DNA from: Magnetospira sp. QH-2
GTDB taxonomy: Bacteria > Pseudomonadota > Alphaproteobacteria > Rhodospirillales > Magnetospiraceae
Assembly: GCF_000968135.1 (NCBI RefSeq)
Contig: NZ_FO538765.1
Location: 434,001-498,000, forward strand
Direction of reading: 5' to 3'
Length of the DNA stretch: 64,000 bases
Part shown: in pieces, positions 35,887 to 46,800 of the stretch
How positions within the stretch are numbered: position 1 is the stretch's first letter
Layout of the letters: each line of letters starts with the position of its first letter
Notes under the pieces: model-generated
What the model was told of the DNA's origin: nothing
Database searches by the model: none
What the model saw: the letters and a program-made list of their open reading frames with translations, nothing else
Program-made: the position numbers and the translations under genes

Positions 35887-37079
35887 AGCTCCTTTGCTTC
35901 TTGTTTTGTGTTTGGGTCCTTTGCCCTGTCGGGGCTTGGGCAGACGAGGCGGACCGCGCCGCCGTGGCGCGCCTCGTCCATCCGCCCTTGGGTCTTCCAC
36001 CTTTGGACCTTGCCATCGGCGACGCAGAGAAAATGGCCGAACGTATCGCTCTGGGGCGTAAGCTGTTTTTTGACCGCAGGCTATCCATCAATGGCACCAT
36101 GTCCTGTGCCATGTGCCATATTCCCGAGCAGGGGTTCGCGCAACATGAGTTGGCCACCTCGGTGGGCGTGGAGGGCCGCTCGGTCCGCCGTAACGCGCCG
36201 ACCATTCTCAATGTGGCCTATATGGAGTTGATGTTCCACGACGGGCGCGATGATTCCCTTGAAACCCAGATCTTCGGGCCACTCCTGGCCCAGGCGGAGA
36301 TGGCCAATCCGTCTGTGGGGTTCGTGTTGCAGACCATCCGCCAGGCCAAGGACTATGACGGACTGTTTGAATCGGCCTATGGCGAACCGGTGGATTTTGG
36401 CCACTTGGGATCGGCCCTGGCGGCCTATGAACGCTCCTTGCTGTTGGCCAATTCCCCCTTTGACCGGTGGTTCTATGGCAAACAGGATTCTGCTTTGACC
36501 GATCAGGCAAAAAAAGGGTTCGCCCTGTTTACCGGAAAGGCGGGCTGCGCCATCTGCCACCCCGTGGAAGAAACCGGAACGGTCTTTACCGATCAGCAAC
36601 TGCACAATACCGGGTTGGGCTATCTGCGGGATATCGTCGATCCCAGCGATCAAGGACCCGTGGCCGTGCAGGTCGCCCCGGGTGTGGTGTACAACCTGGC
36701 CCGCTCGACCATCGATTCGGTGGGGCTGCCCCGGCAGAAGGATCTGGGGCGCAAGGAAGTAACCAATGATCCCGACGACATGTATCTTTTCAAGACTCCG
36801 GGGCTACGCAACGTGGCCCTGACGGCGCCCTATATGCATGACGGGTCCCTGCGTCGCCTGAGAGATGTGGTGGATTTCTATGATCAGGGGGGATTCCAAT
36901 ACGAGGGAACGGACCCCGCCTTGCGGCCACTCCACCTGACGGAACCGGAAAAAAAGGCGTTGGTGGCTTTCCTGGAAAGCCTGACCGGCGAAGGGATTGC
37001 CGACCTGATCGCCGAAGCGCGCGGAACTGAAATCGGGAACGTGGAAGCGGACCTGAATTCGGCCAAAGGGTCGTACTGA
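35883..37079 (+). CDS. Di-haem cytochrome c peroxidase/MauG-family protein
   Basis: A 398-aa periplasmic protein with signal peptide (LLCFLFCVWVLCPVGAWA) and two c-type haem sites, CAMCH near residue 75 and CAICH near residue 222. Other family marks are APTILNVAYMELMFHDGR and KTPGLRNVALTAPYMHDGSL. Family members reduce H2O2 or oxidise a protein partner; in mtoX clusters this protein is thought to mature MtoX or remove its peroxide. It starts with GTG overlapping the SCO stop (GTGA), showing translational coupling. Confidence 0.9.
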   Translation: MKLLCFLFCVWVLCPVGAWADEADRAAVARLVHPPLGLPPLDLAIGDAEKMAERIALGRKLFFDRRLSINGTMSCAMCHIPEQGFAQHELATSVGVEGRSVRRNAPTILNVAYMELMFHDGRDDSLETQIFGPLLAQAEMANPSVGFVLQTIRQAKDYDGLFESAYGEPVDFGHLGSALAAYERSLLLANSPFDRWFYGKQDSALTDQAKKGFALFTGKAGCAICHPVEETGTVFTDQQLHNTGLGYLRDIVDPSDQGPVAVQVAPGVVYNLARSTIDSVGLPRQKDLGRKEVTNDPDDMYLFKTPGLRNVALTAPYMHDGSLRRLRDVVDFYDQGGFQYEGTDPALRPLHLTEPEKKALVAFLESLTGEGIADLIAEARGTEIGNVEADLNSAKGSY

Positions 37080-37266
37080 ATATAGAACAGTGAGTTCATA
37101 TAAGTAAAATTGTACTATTATTCTTCTTGTATTATCATAAAACGAAATAAAAAATAGTGTAAATGGATAACTATTTTAGTGAAGCAAAATAGTTATCGCC
37201 ATCATATGCCCTAATTAAATGAGGCATATTTGTGCAGATAGAATTAAACATTGGAGGAATTCTAAC
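37080..37266. promoter_or_regulatory. AT-rich region with a 12-bp palindrome upstream of gfa
   Basis: GATAACTATTTT (37166-37177) is perfectly inverted as AAAATAGTTATC (37186-37197) with an 8-base loop. A further AAAATAGT half-site is at 37151-37158, and GAACAGTGAGTTC occurs at 37085-37097. The stretch is strikingly A+T-rich for this genome. It may combine the end of the mto operon with an operator or promoter for gfa. Confidence 0.55.
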
Positions 37267-37821
37267 ATGGTATCCATTCATCCCGCCGTTGATGGCGGTG
37301 TCAAGCCAGCCAAGGACGGTTTTTCCGGCGGCACGCTCACCTGTGCCTGCACGGACAACCCCGTTGTGGTCGAGATCTCCAGCCAAAGTGCCCACAATCA
37401 TGTTTGCGGGTGCTCCAAATGCTGGAAACCGGATCAGGCGTTGTTTTCGCAGGTCGCCGTTGTCCCGCGCGACTCCTTGAACGTCGTCCGCGGCACGGAG
37501 AAACTGGCCATCGTCGATGCCGATGCCGCCATTCAAAGGCATGCCTGCACCCAGTGCGGCACGCATATGTACGGCCGCATCGAAAACCAGGCCCACCCCT
37601 TCCACGGCCTGGATTTCGTTCATACGGAACTGTCCGATGAGCAGGGGTGGGCCCCGGCCGAGTTTGCCGCCTTTGTCTCTTCCATTATCGAAACCGGAAC
37701 CGATCCGAAAGATATGGAGGCCATCCGGGGACGTCTGCGGGAACTGGGGCTGCCTCCTTACGACTGCCTGTCGCCGGCGCTGATGGATGTCATCGCCGCC
37801 CATACCGCCGCCCACGCCTGA
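37267..37821 (+). CDS. gfa: Glutathione-dependent formaldehyde-activating enzyme
   Basis: Speeds condensation of formaldehyde with glutathione to S-hydroxymethylglutathione. The 184-aa product has the Gfa zinc-binding cysteines: [20 protein letters not shown] and [11 protein letters not shown], plus [11 protein letters not shown]. The length matches Gfa of Paracoccus-type pathways. ATG 37267 follows TTGGAGGAA at good spacing. It lies between the methanethiol oxidase cluster and the frmA-fghA pair, and convergent with lysR. Confidence 0.92.
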   Translation: MVSIHPAVDGGVKPAKDGFSGGTLTCACTDNPVVVEISSQSAHNHVCGCSKCWKPDQALFSQVAVVPRDSLNVVRGTEKLAIVDADAAIQRHACTQCGTHMYGRIENQAHPFHGLDFVHTELSDEQGWAPAEFAAFVSSIIETGTDPKDMEAIRGRLRELGLPPYDCLSPALMDVIAAHTAAHA

Positions 37822-37848
37822 CCTCGAACCGGTCGCCGGGGCGTGTTC

Positions 37849-38736
37849 TCATTCCCCGGCGATGTCGTGGCAGGAGCGATACAGATAGTCGAGCAATAGC
37901 CGCACCCGGGTGGGCATGTAGACCCGTTGCGGCTGTAGGGCCCAGATGGGAACCTTGTTGCGAAGGTAGGGCTCCAACACTGGGACCAGCCGCCCCTGTT
38001 CGAGGGACTCCCGGGCGTAGAACAGCGGTACCTGGGCGATACCCAGACCGGATTCCGCTGCCGCGATCAGTGCCCGGCCATTGTTGCTGCGCCAGTTCCC
38101 ATGGATCCGCCATTCCTGAAAATCATCATCGCGATCAAACCGCCAGTGGGTCAGGGTGCCGACCAGGCAGTTGTGGCGGCTCAGGTCTTGGGGAGACTCC
38201 GGCACCGAGTTGCGATCCAGATACTCCCGGCTGGCTACCGTGATCAGTGGATAGGCGCAGAGCTTGCGTCGGATGAACGGGCCGTCGACCACGAAGCCGG
38301 TGCGAAAGGCGATATCGATATTGTTTTCGATGAGATTGAGCGTCCGGTTGGTGAACTCCAGGTGGACGGATACTTCCGGGTGGTCGGACAGAAACTCCGC
38401 CACCAGCGGGGCAATGTAGTCCTCGCCGAAAGCCCCGGCGACGGTCACGCGGATGGGACCGCGCGGTGTGGTGTTCTGATCGGCAATGCGTTTCTCCAGC
38501 TCTTCCAGATCCTGGAAAATCTGGCGGCATTGGTTGAAGTAGACTTCGCCCGCTTCGGTCAGGGTGAAGCCCCGGGTGGTCCGAATCATCAATTGCAGGC
38601 CTAGCCGATCCTCCAGCGCTTTGACATGCCGGGAAACGAAAGATTTGGCAACGCCGAGCTTATTGGCCGCGGCGGTGAAGGATCCTTGATGCACCACCTC
38701 GATAAACTCGCGGGTGCCTTCCATGTGTTTGCTCAT
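37849..38736 (-). CDS. LysR-family regulator of the formaldehyde genes
   Basis: A 295-aa LysR regulator. The N-terminal helix-turn-helix is FIEVVHQGSFTAAANKLGVA with VSRHVKALEDRLGLQLM; the rest is a periplasmic-binding-like effector domain (RGPIRVTVAGAFGEDYIAPL). It is divergent from frmA. The operator-like repeat at 38738-38760 starts one base upstream of its own start codon, which fits autoregulation. The same repeat at the fdsG/mtoX junction suggests it also controls those genes. The inducer is unknown. ATG 38736 is preferred over 38787, which would read through that operator. Confidence 0.88.
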   Translation of the reverse strand: MSKHMEGTREFIEVVHQGSFTAAANKLGVAKSFVSRHVKALEDRLGLQLMIRTTRGFTLTEAGEVYFNQCRQIFQDLEELEKRIADQNTTPRGPIRVTVAGAFGEDYIAPLVAEFLSDHPEVSVHLEFTNRTLNLIENNIDIAFRTGFVVDGPFIRRKLCAYPLITVASREYLDRNSVPESPQDLSRHNCLVGTLTHWRFDRDDDFQEWRIHGNWRSNNGRALIAAAESGLGIAQVPLFYARESLEQGRLVPVLEPYLRNKVPIWALQPQRVYMPTRVRLLLDYLYRSCHDIAGE

Positions 38737-38737
38737 G

Positions 38738-38760
38738 ATTGTTCTTTCTATGGAACATTG
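38738..38760. promoter_or_regulatory. LysR-type operator candidate in the lysR/frmA region
   Basis: ATTGTTC-N8-GAACATTG, the same half-sites and spacing as at 33514-33536. It sits right at the lysR start and about 110 bases upstream of frmA. Confidence 0.65.
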
Positions 38761-38794
38761 CTTTCCTGTTCGGGCCATTGTCGCCATGGCGTGA

Positions 38795-39978
<1,184 letters not shown>

Positions 39979-39979
<1 letters not shown>

Positions 39980-40830
39980 TGCCGTTGCAAACCCATTCCG
40001 AGAACAAGGTGTTCGGCGGCAGGCTGGGGGTCTACTCCCATGCCTCCACCACCTGCCAAGTCCCCATGCGGTTCAGCCTGTTCCTCCCCCCCCAAACGGG
40101 GAGCAAGCTGGTGCCGGTGGTGTTCTGGTTGTCCGGCCTGACCTGTACCGAGGACAATTTCACCGTCAAGGCCGGGGCCTACCGGGTGGCGGCGGAACTG
40201 GGGCTGGCCATCGTTGCTCCGGATACCTCGCCACGCGGCGAGGATGTTCCCGACAACGAGGCCTATGACCTGGGCCAGGGGGCGGGATTCTATGTGGATG
40301 CCACCCAGGGTCCCTGGCGGCGCCACTACAATATGGATAGCTATGTGACCCGCGAGCTTCCCGATCTGATCCGCGATAGTTTCCCGTTGGATTGGCACCG
40401 GCAAAGCATCATGGGGCATTCCATGGGCGGGCATGGGGCCTTGACCATATGGCTGAAGAACCCCGGTCTGTTCCGCTCCACCTCGGCCTTTTCGCCCATC
40501 TGTGCGCCCAGCCGGTGCCCTTGGGGCCAAAAGGCCTTTACGAACTATCTCGGTCCCAATTCCAGTGCCTGGGAAGACCATGATGCCACCGCCCTGATGC
40601 GCAAGGGCGGCAGCGGTACCATGCGACCACCGATCCTGATCGATCAAGGAACGGATGACCCCTTCCTCGCCGAGCAATTGATGCCGGAAGTCTTTCAAGA
40701 GGCTTGCACGGAAGTGGGGCAATCCTTGCGACTACGGTTCCAGGAGGGCTACGACCATAGCTATTTCTTTATCGGAACCTTCATCGAGGATCATCTGAGA
40801 TTTCACGCCGCCGAACTGGCTACGGTCTGA
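39979..40830 (+). CDS. fghA: S-formylglutathione hydrolase
   Basis: Hydrolyses S-formylglutathione to formate and glutathione, the last step before formate dehydrogenase. The 283-aa esterase-D-type alpha/beta hydrolase has FWLSGLTCTEDNF, the nucleophile serine in IMGHSMGGHGALT, SAFSPICAPSRCPWG, the acid in IDQGTDDPFL and the histidine in EGYDHSYFFI. Translationally coupled to frmA. Confidence 0.96.
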
Positions 40831-40843
40831 GATCACTCTTGGC

Positions 40844-40869
40844 ACGGGAGGAGGCAGGCCCCCTCCCGT
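40844..40869. terminator. Hairpin between convergent fghA and the adhesin gene
   Basis: ACGGGAGG (40844-40851) pairs perfectly with CCTCCCGT (40862-40869). No T-tract follows on either strand. Its position between two convergent stop codons suggests a bidirectional transcript end. Confidence 0.55.
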
Positions 40870-40884
40870 CGTCGAGATTTTGCG

Positions 40885-43800
40885 TCACACGATGATCTTG
40901 TCCAGATCCTCGAATTGAACCACGGCGCCGTTTTCCAGTTCGATCGTACCCGAGGCATCACCGTCGAAGGCCAACTCGGTCGCGGAACTGGCATTGGTGT
41001 CGACGCTGCCTTGATCGATATGGATCATCCAACTGGCATGATCCTGACCGGCGATGGCATAGGTGTTTGCATCCACCTGATTGATGGACCAATCGCCGCC
41101 CAGGCCATCCTGATTCATGATGAACAGCTCATCCACACCCGAGCCGCCGGAGACCGACCAGGAGCCATCACCATAGTGGTAGACAAACTGATCGCCATCG
41201 CTGGTCCCGGTCGCTGCCGCGCCGTCCTCGCTCCACAGCACATCGGGGCGCGCGCCCTCATTGAGTTGGACGCCGATCGTTCCGGATAAATCGCCGATGG
41301 TGGCATGGGTCCCGACCGATCCGCTGCCGCCCTCATCATCATAGATGGTGATGGAGAAGTCCCGGTCGCCCGGTTCGATGGCGGTGCTCAGATTCGTAAA
41401 GACGACTTTCTCGGCCAGGTCCGCATAGGTGCTGAAATCGGCCTCTCCCTCGAAGCTAAGGGTTTGCAGGTCGGCGTTGTAGGAGACCGTGATATCGGTG
41501 CCATCCACCACCAGATTGCCGGTGGTTCCGGTCCCCAGATCGATGCCCTTGAGTCCCAGGCTGTCGCCCATCAAGGCCCCATTGTCGATGCTGATGTCCA
41601 TGCGGGTGATGGCGCTGTCATCCACGTCGGCAAAGGAGATCTGCTGTCCGGCCATGTCCGCGTCGGGCAGAACGAAGATCGGACTATCGATGGCGCCGAC
41701 AACCGATTGGGCGCTGGCGGTCACATGGGCGGTCGGATCATCATTCACCGCTGTCACATCGAGGGTGAGAGTCTGAGTGGTGGCCGCCGTGGTGCCGCCT
41801 TCGGTGGATTGAGCCGTCACGGTCAGGGTGACCTGGCCGTTATAGTCATCCGGCGTGCGGATCTGAAGATTATTCAGTTGGTCGGAGTCGAGATACCATT
41901 TGCCATCCCCTGACTGCGCTACCGTGCCGGTTGCGGTGTCGAAGACCGAATCGTCCGGAGCGCCTTCGATGATGACCTGGAGAGTTTCAGAGCCGTCGGT
42001 ATCGACCAGGGCCGCCGACAGATCAACGGCAATGGCACTATCCTCGGCCCCGGCGGCATCTTGGACGGACAGGGTTGGAGTATCGGCCTCGCCGGTGACG
42101 GTGATGGTAAAGGGCATGCTCTGGGTCATTTGCGCGTCGCTACCATCCAAGGAGACGGCATAGGCGCTCAATGTATAGTCTCCAGAGGCATGGGCCGGCG
42201 GCACGAAGTGCAGAGTGGCCGCCTGGGCCAAAGGAATGCTCCAAAGGCCAAGTCCACCAAAGATCCCCACGGCATTGCCATTGCCATCGGTAAAGGACGC
42301 GCCATCGGGGACATCCTCAATGATGATCGACAGGTATTCGCTGTCATCCATCAAGGAGGCATTGAGGCTCACGGCAATTTGAGTATCCTCGACCCCTGTT
42401 GCCGCTGCCGGATCGATTTCCGGCGTATCGGCGACGCCCGCCACTTGGACCATGAAGTTGGTGCTGGAAGACGCAATGTCCGTGTTGCTCGGCTCCAGGC
42501 TATAGGCGGTCAGGCTGAGATCGATGTTGCCAGAGAAGTTTTCCGGTGGCAGCAGCGAAACTCCAGTGATTTCCCCAGTCTCAACATTGATGTTGGAGCC
42601 TTTGATCGTCCAGGTGCCGTCATTGTTATTGAACGCGCCGGAAAGAACCGCGCCGTCGGGCACGTTGCCGATAACCACCGACAGGTATTCCGAATTGTAA
42701 TCGCCCAGACCACCAATGGCATCCTGGGACGAAGCGGAAAGGTCGAGGGTGATGCTATTGTCCTCGCTGCCAGAAACATCGTTCGCTCCCACCGTCGGTG
42801 TATCCGCATCGGCGGCGATGCTGAAGGAAAAGCTCTGGGTCGTACTGCCGGTATCTGTGACGCCGGAGCCGCCAACCGTGACAGAATCCAGGCTGGTCGC
42901 GGTGACATTCAAAGTCACGGACCCATGGAAGTCAGCGGGGGGGCGGAAACCGATATCGCTCAAATTCGCCACGTCGATTGTATAAGAGCCATCGACATTG
43001 GCGGTCAGGGGCGTGCCCGCCCCATCAATCAGAACCGCGCCGCTGGGCAGGCCGTCGATGGTCACCACCGAGCCTAGGGACTCCGAACCATCCGTATCGC
43101 GCAAGCCCAAGGCGATATCGAGGGGGATGTCGTTGTCTTCGACCAAGGTGGCGCCGGATCCGGTCGCGGCGGAGATGGACGGACCATCCGCGTCGGGAGC
43201 CAGTTCGGCCACCACCACATCGTCCAGGCTTGTGGTTTCATAAACACCGTCTTCACTGGCCACGGCCTTGATGTCGAGGGTCAATTCCCCGGCGAAATCC
43301 GCTGGTGGCGTGATGGTCACGCTGCCCAGATCGGCCGGATCAATGGTCCAGCTATCGGAAAGGGGATTGTAATAACCGCCCGACAGGGTGCTCCCGGCGG
43401 GCAGATCAGAAATGACGATGCCGACCAGACTGTCGCCCGCGCCATTGGCCACGGCGGCGATGTCCAACACAACCGTATTGTCTTCGGTGCCGGAAACCGG
43501 CGTGACCGTAACCTGCGGCGGATCGACGACAACCCCGCCGGTGGGCGTGATCGGGCCGGATCCGGTACCGCCACCGGACGGATCAAAGCGGATATCCACG
43601 GAGAGGCCCGTAGTATCGAAATGGGTATCCCGGTCACCATCCGTATCTTGGTCGATGACATAGGGATGCACAGTCAGGGTGGCCTCGCCGGCATAGGACG
43701 AGGTCGCGGTCAGGGCCGTCGGATTGCTCGGGTCATAAAGAACCGTCCAGGTGCCGTCTCCATTATTGAAGCCTTGGTTCAATTCAACGCCGTTGGGAAC

Positions 43801-46800
43801 ACCATCGACGATCAAATAGACGCTTTCCGAATTGTCCGCATCGTTGAGGGTCAGGCTGAGCCCCAGATCGAGGCTGCCGCCCACCGTGCCATCCACCGCT
43901 CCGGTCAGGCTATAGGTGGGCGCATCGGCATCGGGTTGCAGCTTGACCACCGTGGTGGCGGTTTTGCTGGCCGTGGAGCCGTCGGCATCGGTGGCCGTGG
44001 CCGTGGTGGAGATGGGGATGTCCCCAGACCAGTCCTCGGGCAATCCGGTGACTTTGAGCAGGGATTTGTCGGCCAGATAGTCGGTCAGATCCTGGCCGCT
44101 CAGATCCAGGCTGTCGCCCATGGACAGGCCGCGGAACGTGAACTGTACATCGGCTTCGTTGGGCAGGCCAATGGCGTCGTCGTTGAGTGTGACCGAAAGC
44201 CCGGTGATGGTTTCGGCGCTCTCGGTTCCGGCCACCGTGTCATTGACCGACGGCGAAATGGAAACCGTGACACCCGTGCCCCAAAGGTCTTCGGTGGACG
44301 AGGCGGACAGGGTCACGCTGGGTGTATCGGCCTCGGCTTCGACCGTGACATGGAGAAGACGAGAATCGGAGGCGGTATGGCCATCGTCCTCGGTGGTGAT
44401 CAGGTCGATGCCGATATCGAACTCGCCGGAAAAGTCATTGGGGGCCGCGATGCGCACATCGCCCAGATGATCCGGATCGATGGACCATTTGCCGCCGCCG
44501 ATATACTTCATGAAGGACTCGTTGCCCGCCGTCATGGAAATATCCACGCCGTTGGGGATGTCCTTGATGACGATGGAAAGCGTTTCCGACGTGTCGATAT
44601 CCTGCGTGCCGTACTGCTCGAACTGCGGATTGATCAGGTTGTCTTCGTCGCCGGTGGCAATCAGACGGCCCTGGGCATCGATCATTTGATCGGGAATGAG
44701 CGGACCGTCGGAAACACCGCGCACCACGACCTCAAGGGTCCCGGTGGTCTCGGCATAGTCCAGGTTCGAAGACTCGGTGGATCGGGTGGTCACGCTCAGG
44801 CTTAGATCCACATTGGAATCCTGGGGCGGTTGTATGAACAGGTCCGCCACTTCAACGGCACTGAACATCCATACCGCGCCGCCCGCATTGGCAACGGGCT
44901 GACCATCGCCATCAAAGCTGACCCGGGTACCCACGGCGTTGCCACTGCCGTCATAGAAGGCCGCGCCATCGGGCACGTCGCCAAGGAAGATGGACAGGCT
45001 TTCCGAGCCGTCCGTATCGGCAAGGGTCGGACGGATATCCAACTCGATGCGGGTATCCTCGTCGCCCCGGGCATTCTTGACGATCATCGACGGGGTATCG
45101 GCATCCGCATCGACAATTACGGTGAAAGTTGTTGTGCTGGCGGCATTGCGGACCGCGTAGTCGCTGCCTTCGCGGGCGACAACGCGGAACTGGATGTCTA
45201 CGGCATCGGCATCGGAATCCACCGGTGGTCGGACTACCACCTGATCAAGTTTGCTGAGATTCAGATTCCAGCGGCCATTGTTGCCGCCGCCGGCCTGAGT
45301 AAACTGGCCTTGGTCATTGAGATAGCCGACAGTCCAGTCGTCCGGCACGTTGCGCAGTTGCGCGTTGACCAGGGATTCAGAGCCGTCCGTATCCACCAGT
45401 TGGGCATCCAGGCCCAGATCAATGTAGGTATCCTCGGTACCGGTTACCTGACTATTGCTAACGCCATCACCGTCCGGATCAATCAGCAAAGTGGGGGCAT
45501 CGGCCACGCCACGCACGTGGATGCTGCCGTCGGCGGTGGTGGTATGAGTGATGTTGTCGTCCACGTCGCGGGTGGTGACCTGGACTTGATAGGTCACGTC
45601 ATTGCCGGAATGCTCCGCCGGTTCGAAGGTCAGGCCGTCGAGACGGAAGGCGGTGCCATCGCCGCTGGTATCGGTCAAGTCGCTTGCCGGGATGCGATAT
45701 TCGAACATCCCCGTCCCGGTATTATAGGTCGGAGTGAGAGGATTGCCGTCATAGATCAGCTTGCCGGTCAGCCATAAATCCGTGTCATTGGTCTGAATGA
45801 CAACGTCACCGATCAAGGTTTCCGATCCATCCGTATCGGCCAAAACAAAGCTGGGGGAGACGGGGATAGCGGTATCTTCTCTACCGGTATCGCTCGCGGT
45901 GACAATGGTCTTGTCGGCCACCGGGTCAATGACCAGGGTCAAGGTTTCGGTGCTGCTGGTCGCCGAGCCTTGGCGTGTCAGGCCGGTGCCGTCGAGGGCG
46001 GAATCATCGACATTGGCATCGTCCTCGGTGGCGACGGTGACAATGTCGAACTGGATGGAGTCCTGTCCGGTGGGGCTGGACCAATTGCTCGCTCCGCCCA
46101 CATAGACCTTGCCCGCAAACACATCGGCGGCGGACACTTCCCAATAGACCTGGCCCGAGCCATCGGTCTGCGGGGTGATGATCTCGTCGCCGCTGATGGC
46201 ATCGTCGTCGCTGATCGCCAGCCGCTGCCCGTCGTTGTCATAGTCCTTGGGCGTGATGCGGAACATCAGGCTCTCGGAGCCGTCGGTGCTGGTCATTGCG
46301 CCGTCCAGATAGCCCGCTTCCCCGGTGCCGCCGTTCACGGCGTTGGCGTCGTCGTGGCCCGCATCCACCTGCAAGGTATCGCGCAGGTTATAGAAAGTAT
46401 CCTCGTCGATGGTCTTGGGGACTTCGTCCACGTTTACAAAGGGTGTGTCCGCATCGCCAAACACCTGCACAGCGACGGTCTTGGTGGTGGTCGCCGTCTG
46501 CACGGCCAATTGATCGCCGGTGGCGGATTCCGTGCTGGTGGCGCTGACCTTGAGAGTGAAATCCGTGTTGCTGTCGGTGGGGGCCAGCAATTTCAGGCTG
46601 TCGGTGAGGCCGGTCACATCATACTGACCGGAGGCGTCGGGCGTGAGAGGCGTCACCCCGCCATTGCCATCGTCCAGTCCCAGGGTGACTCCGGTTGGCA
46701 AATCGAAAACCGAGACACTCAGGCTCTCGCTGCCGTCCTGATCGACCAACTGAGAGTCCAAATTCAGATCAAACCATTTGTCCTCGACGCCCACGGCGCT

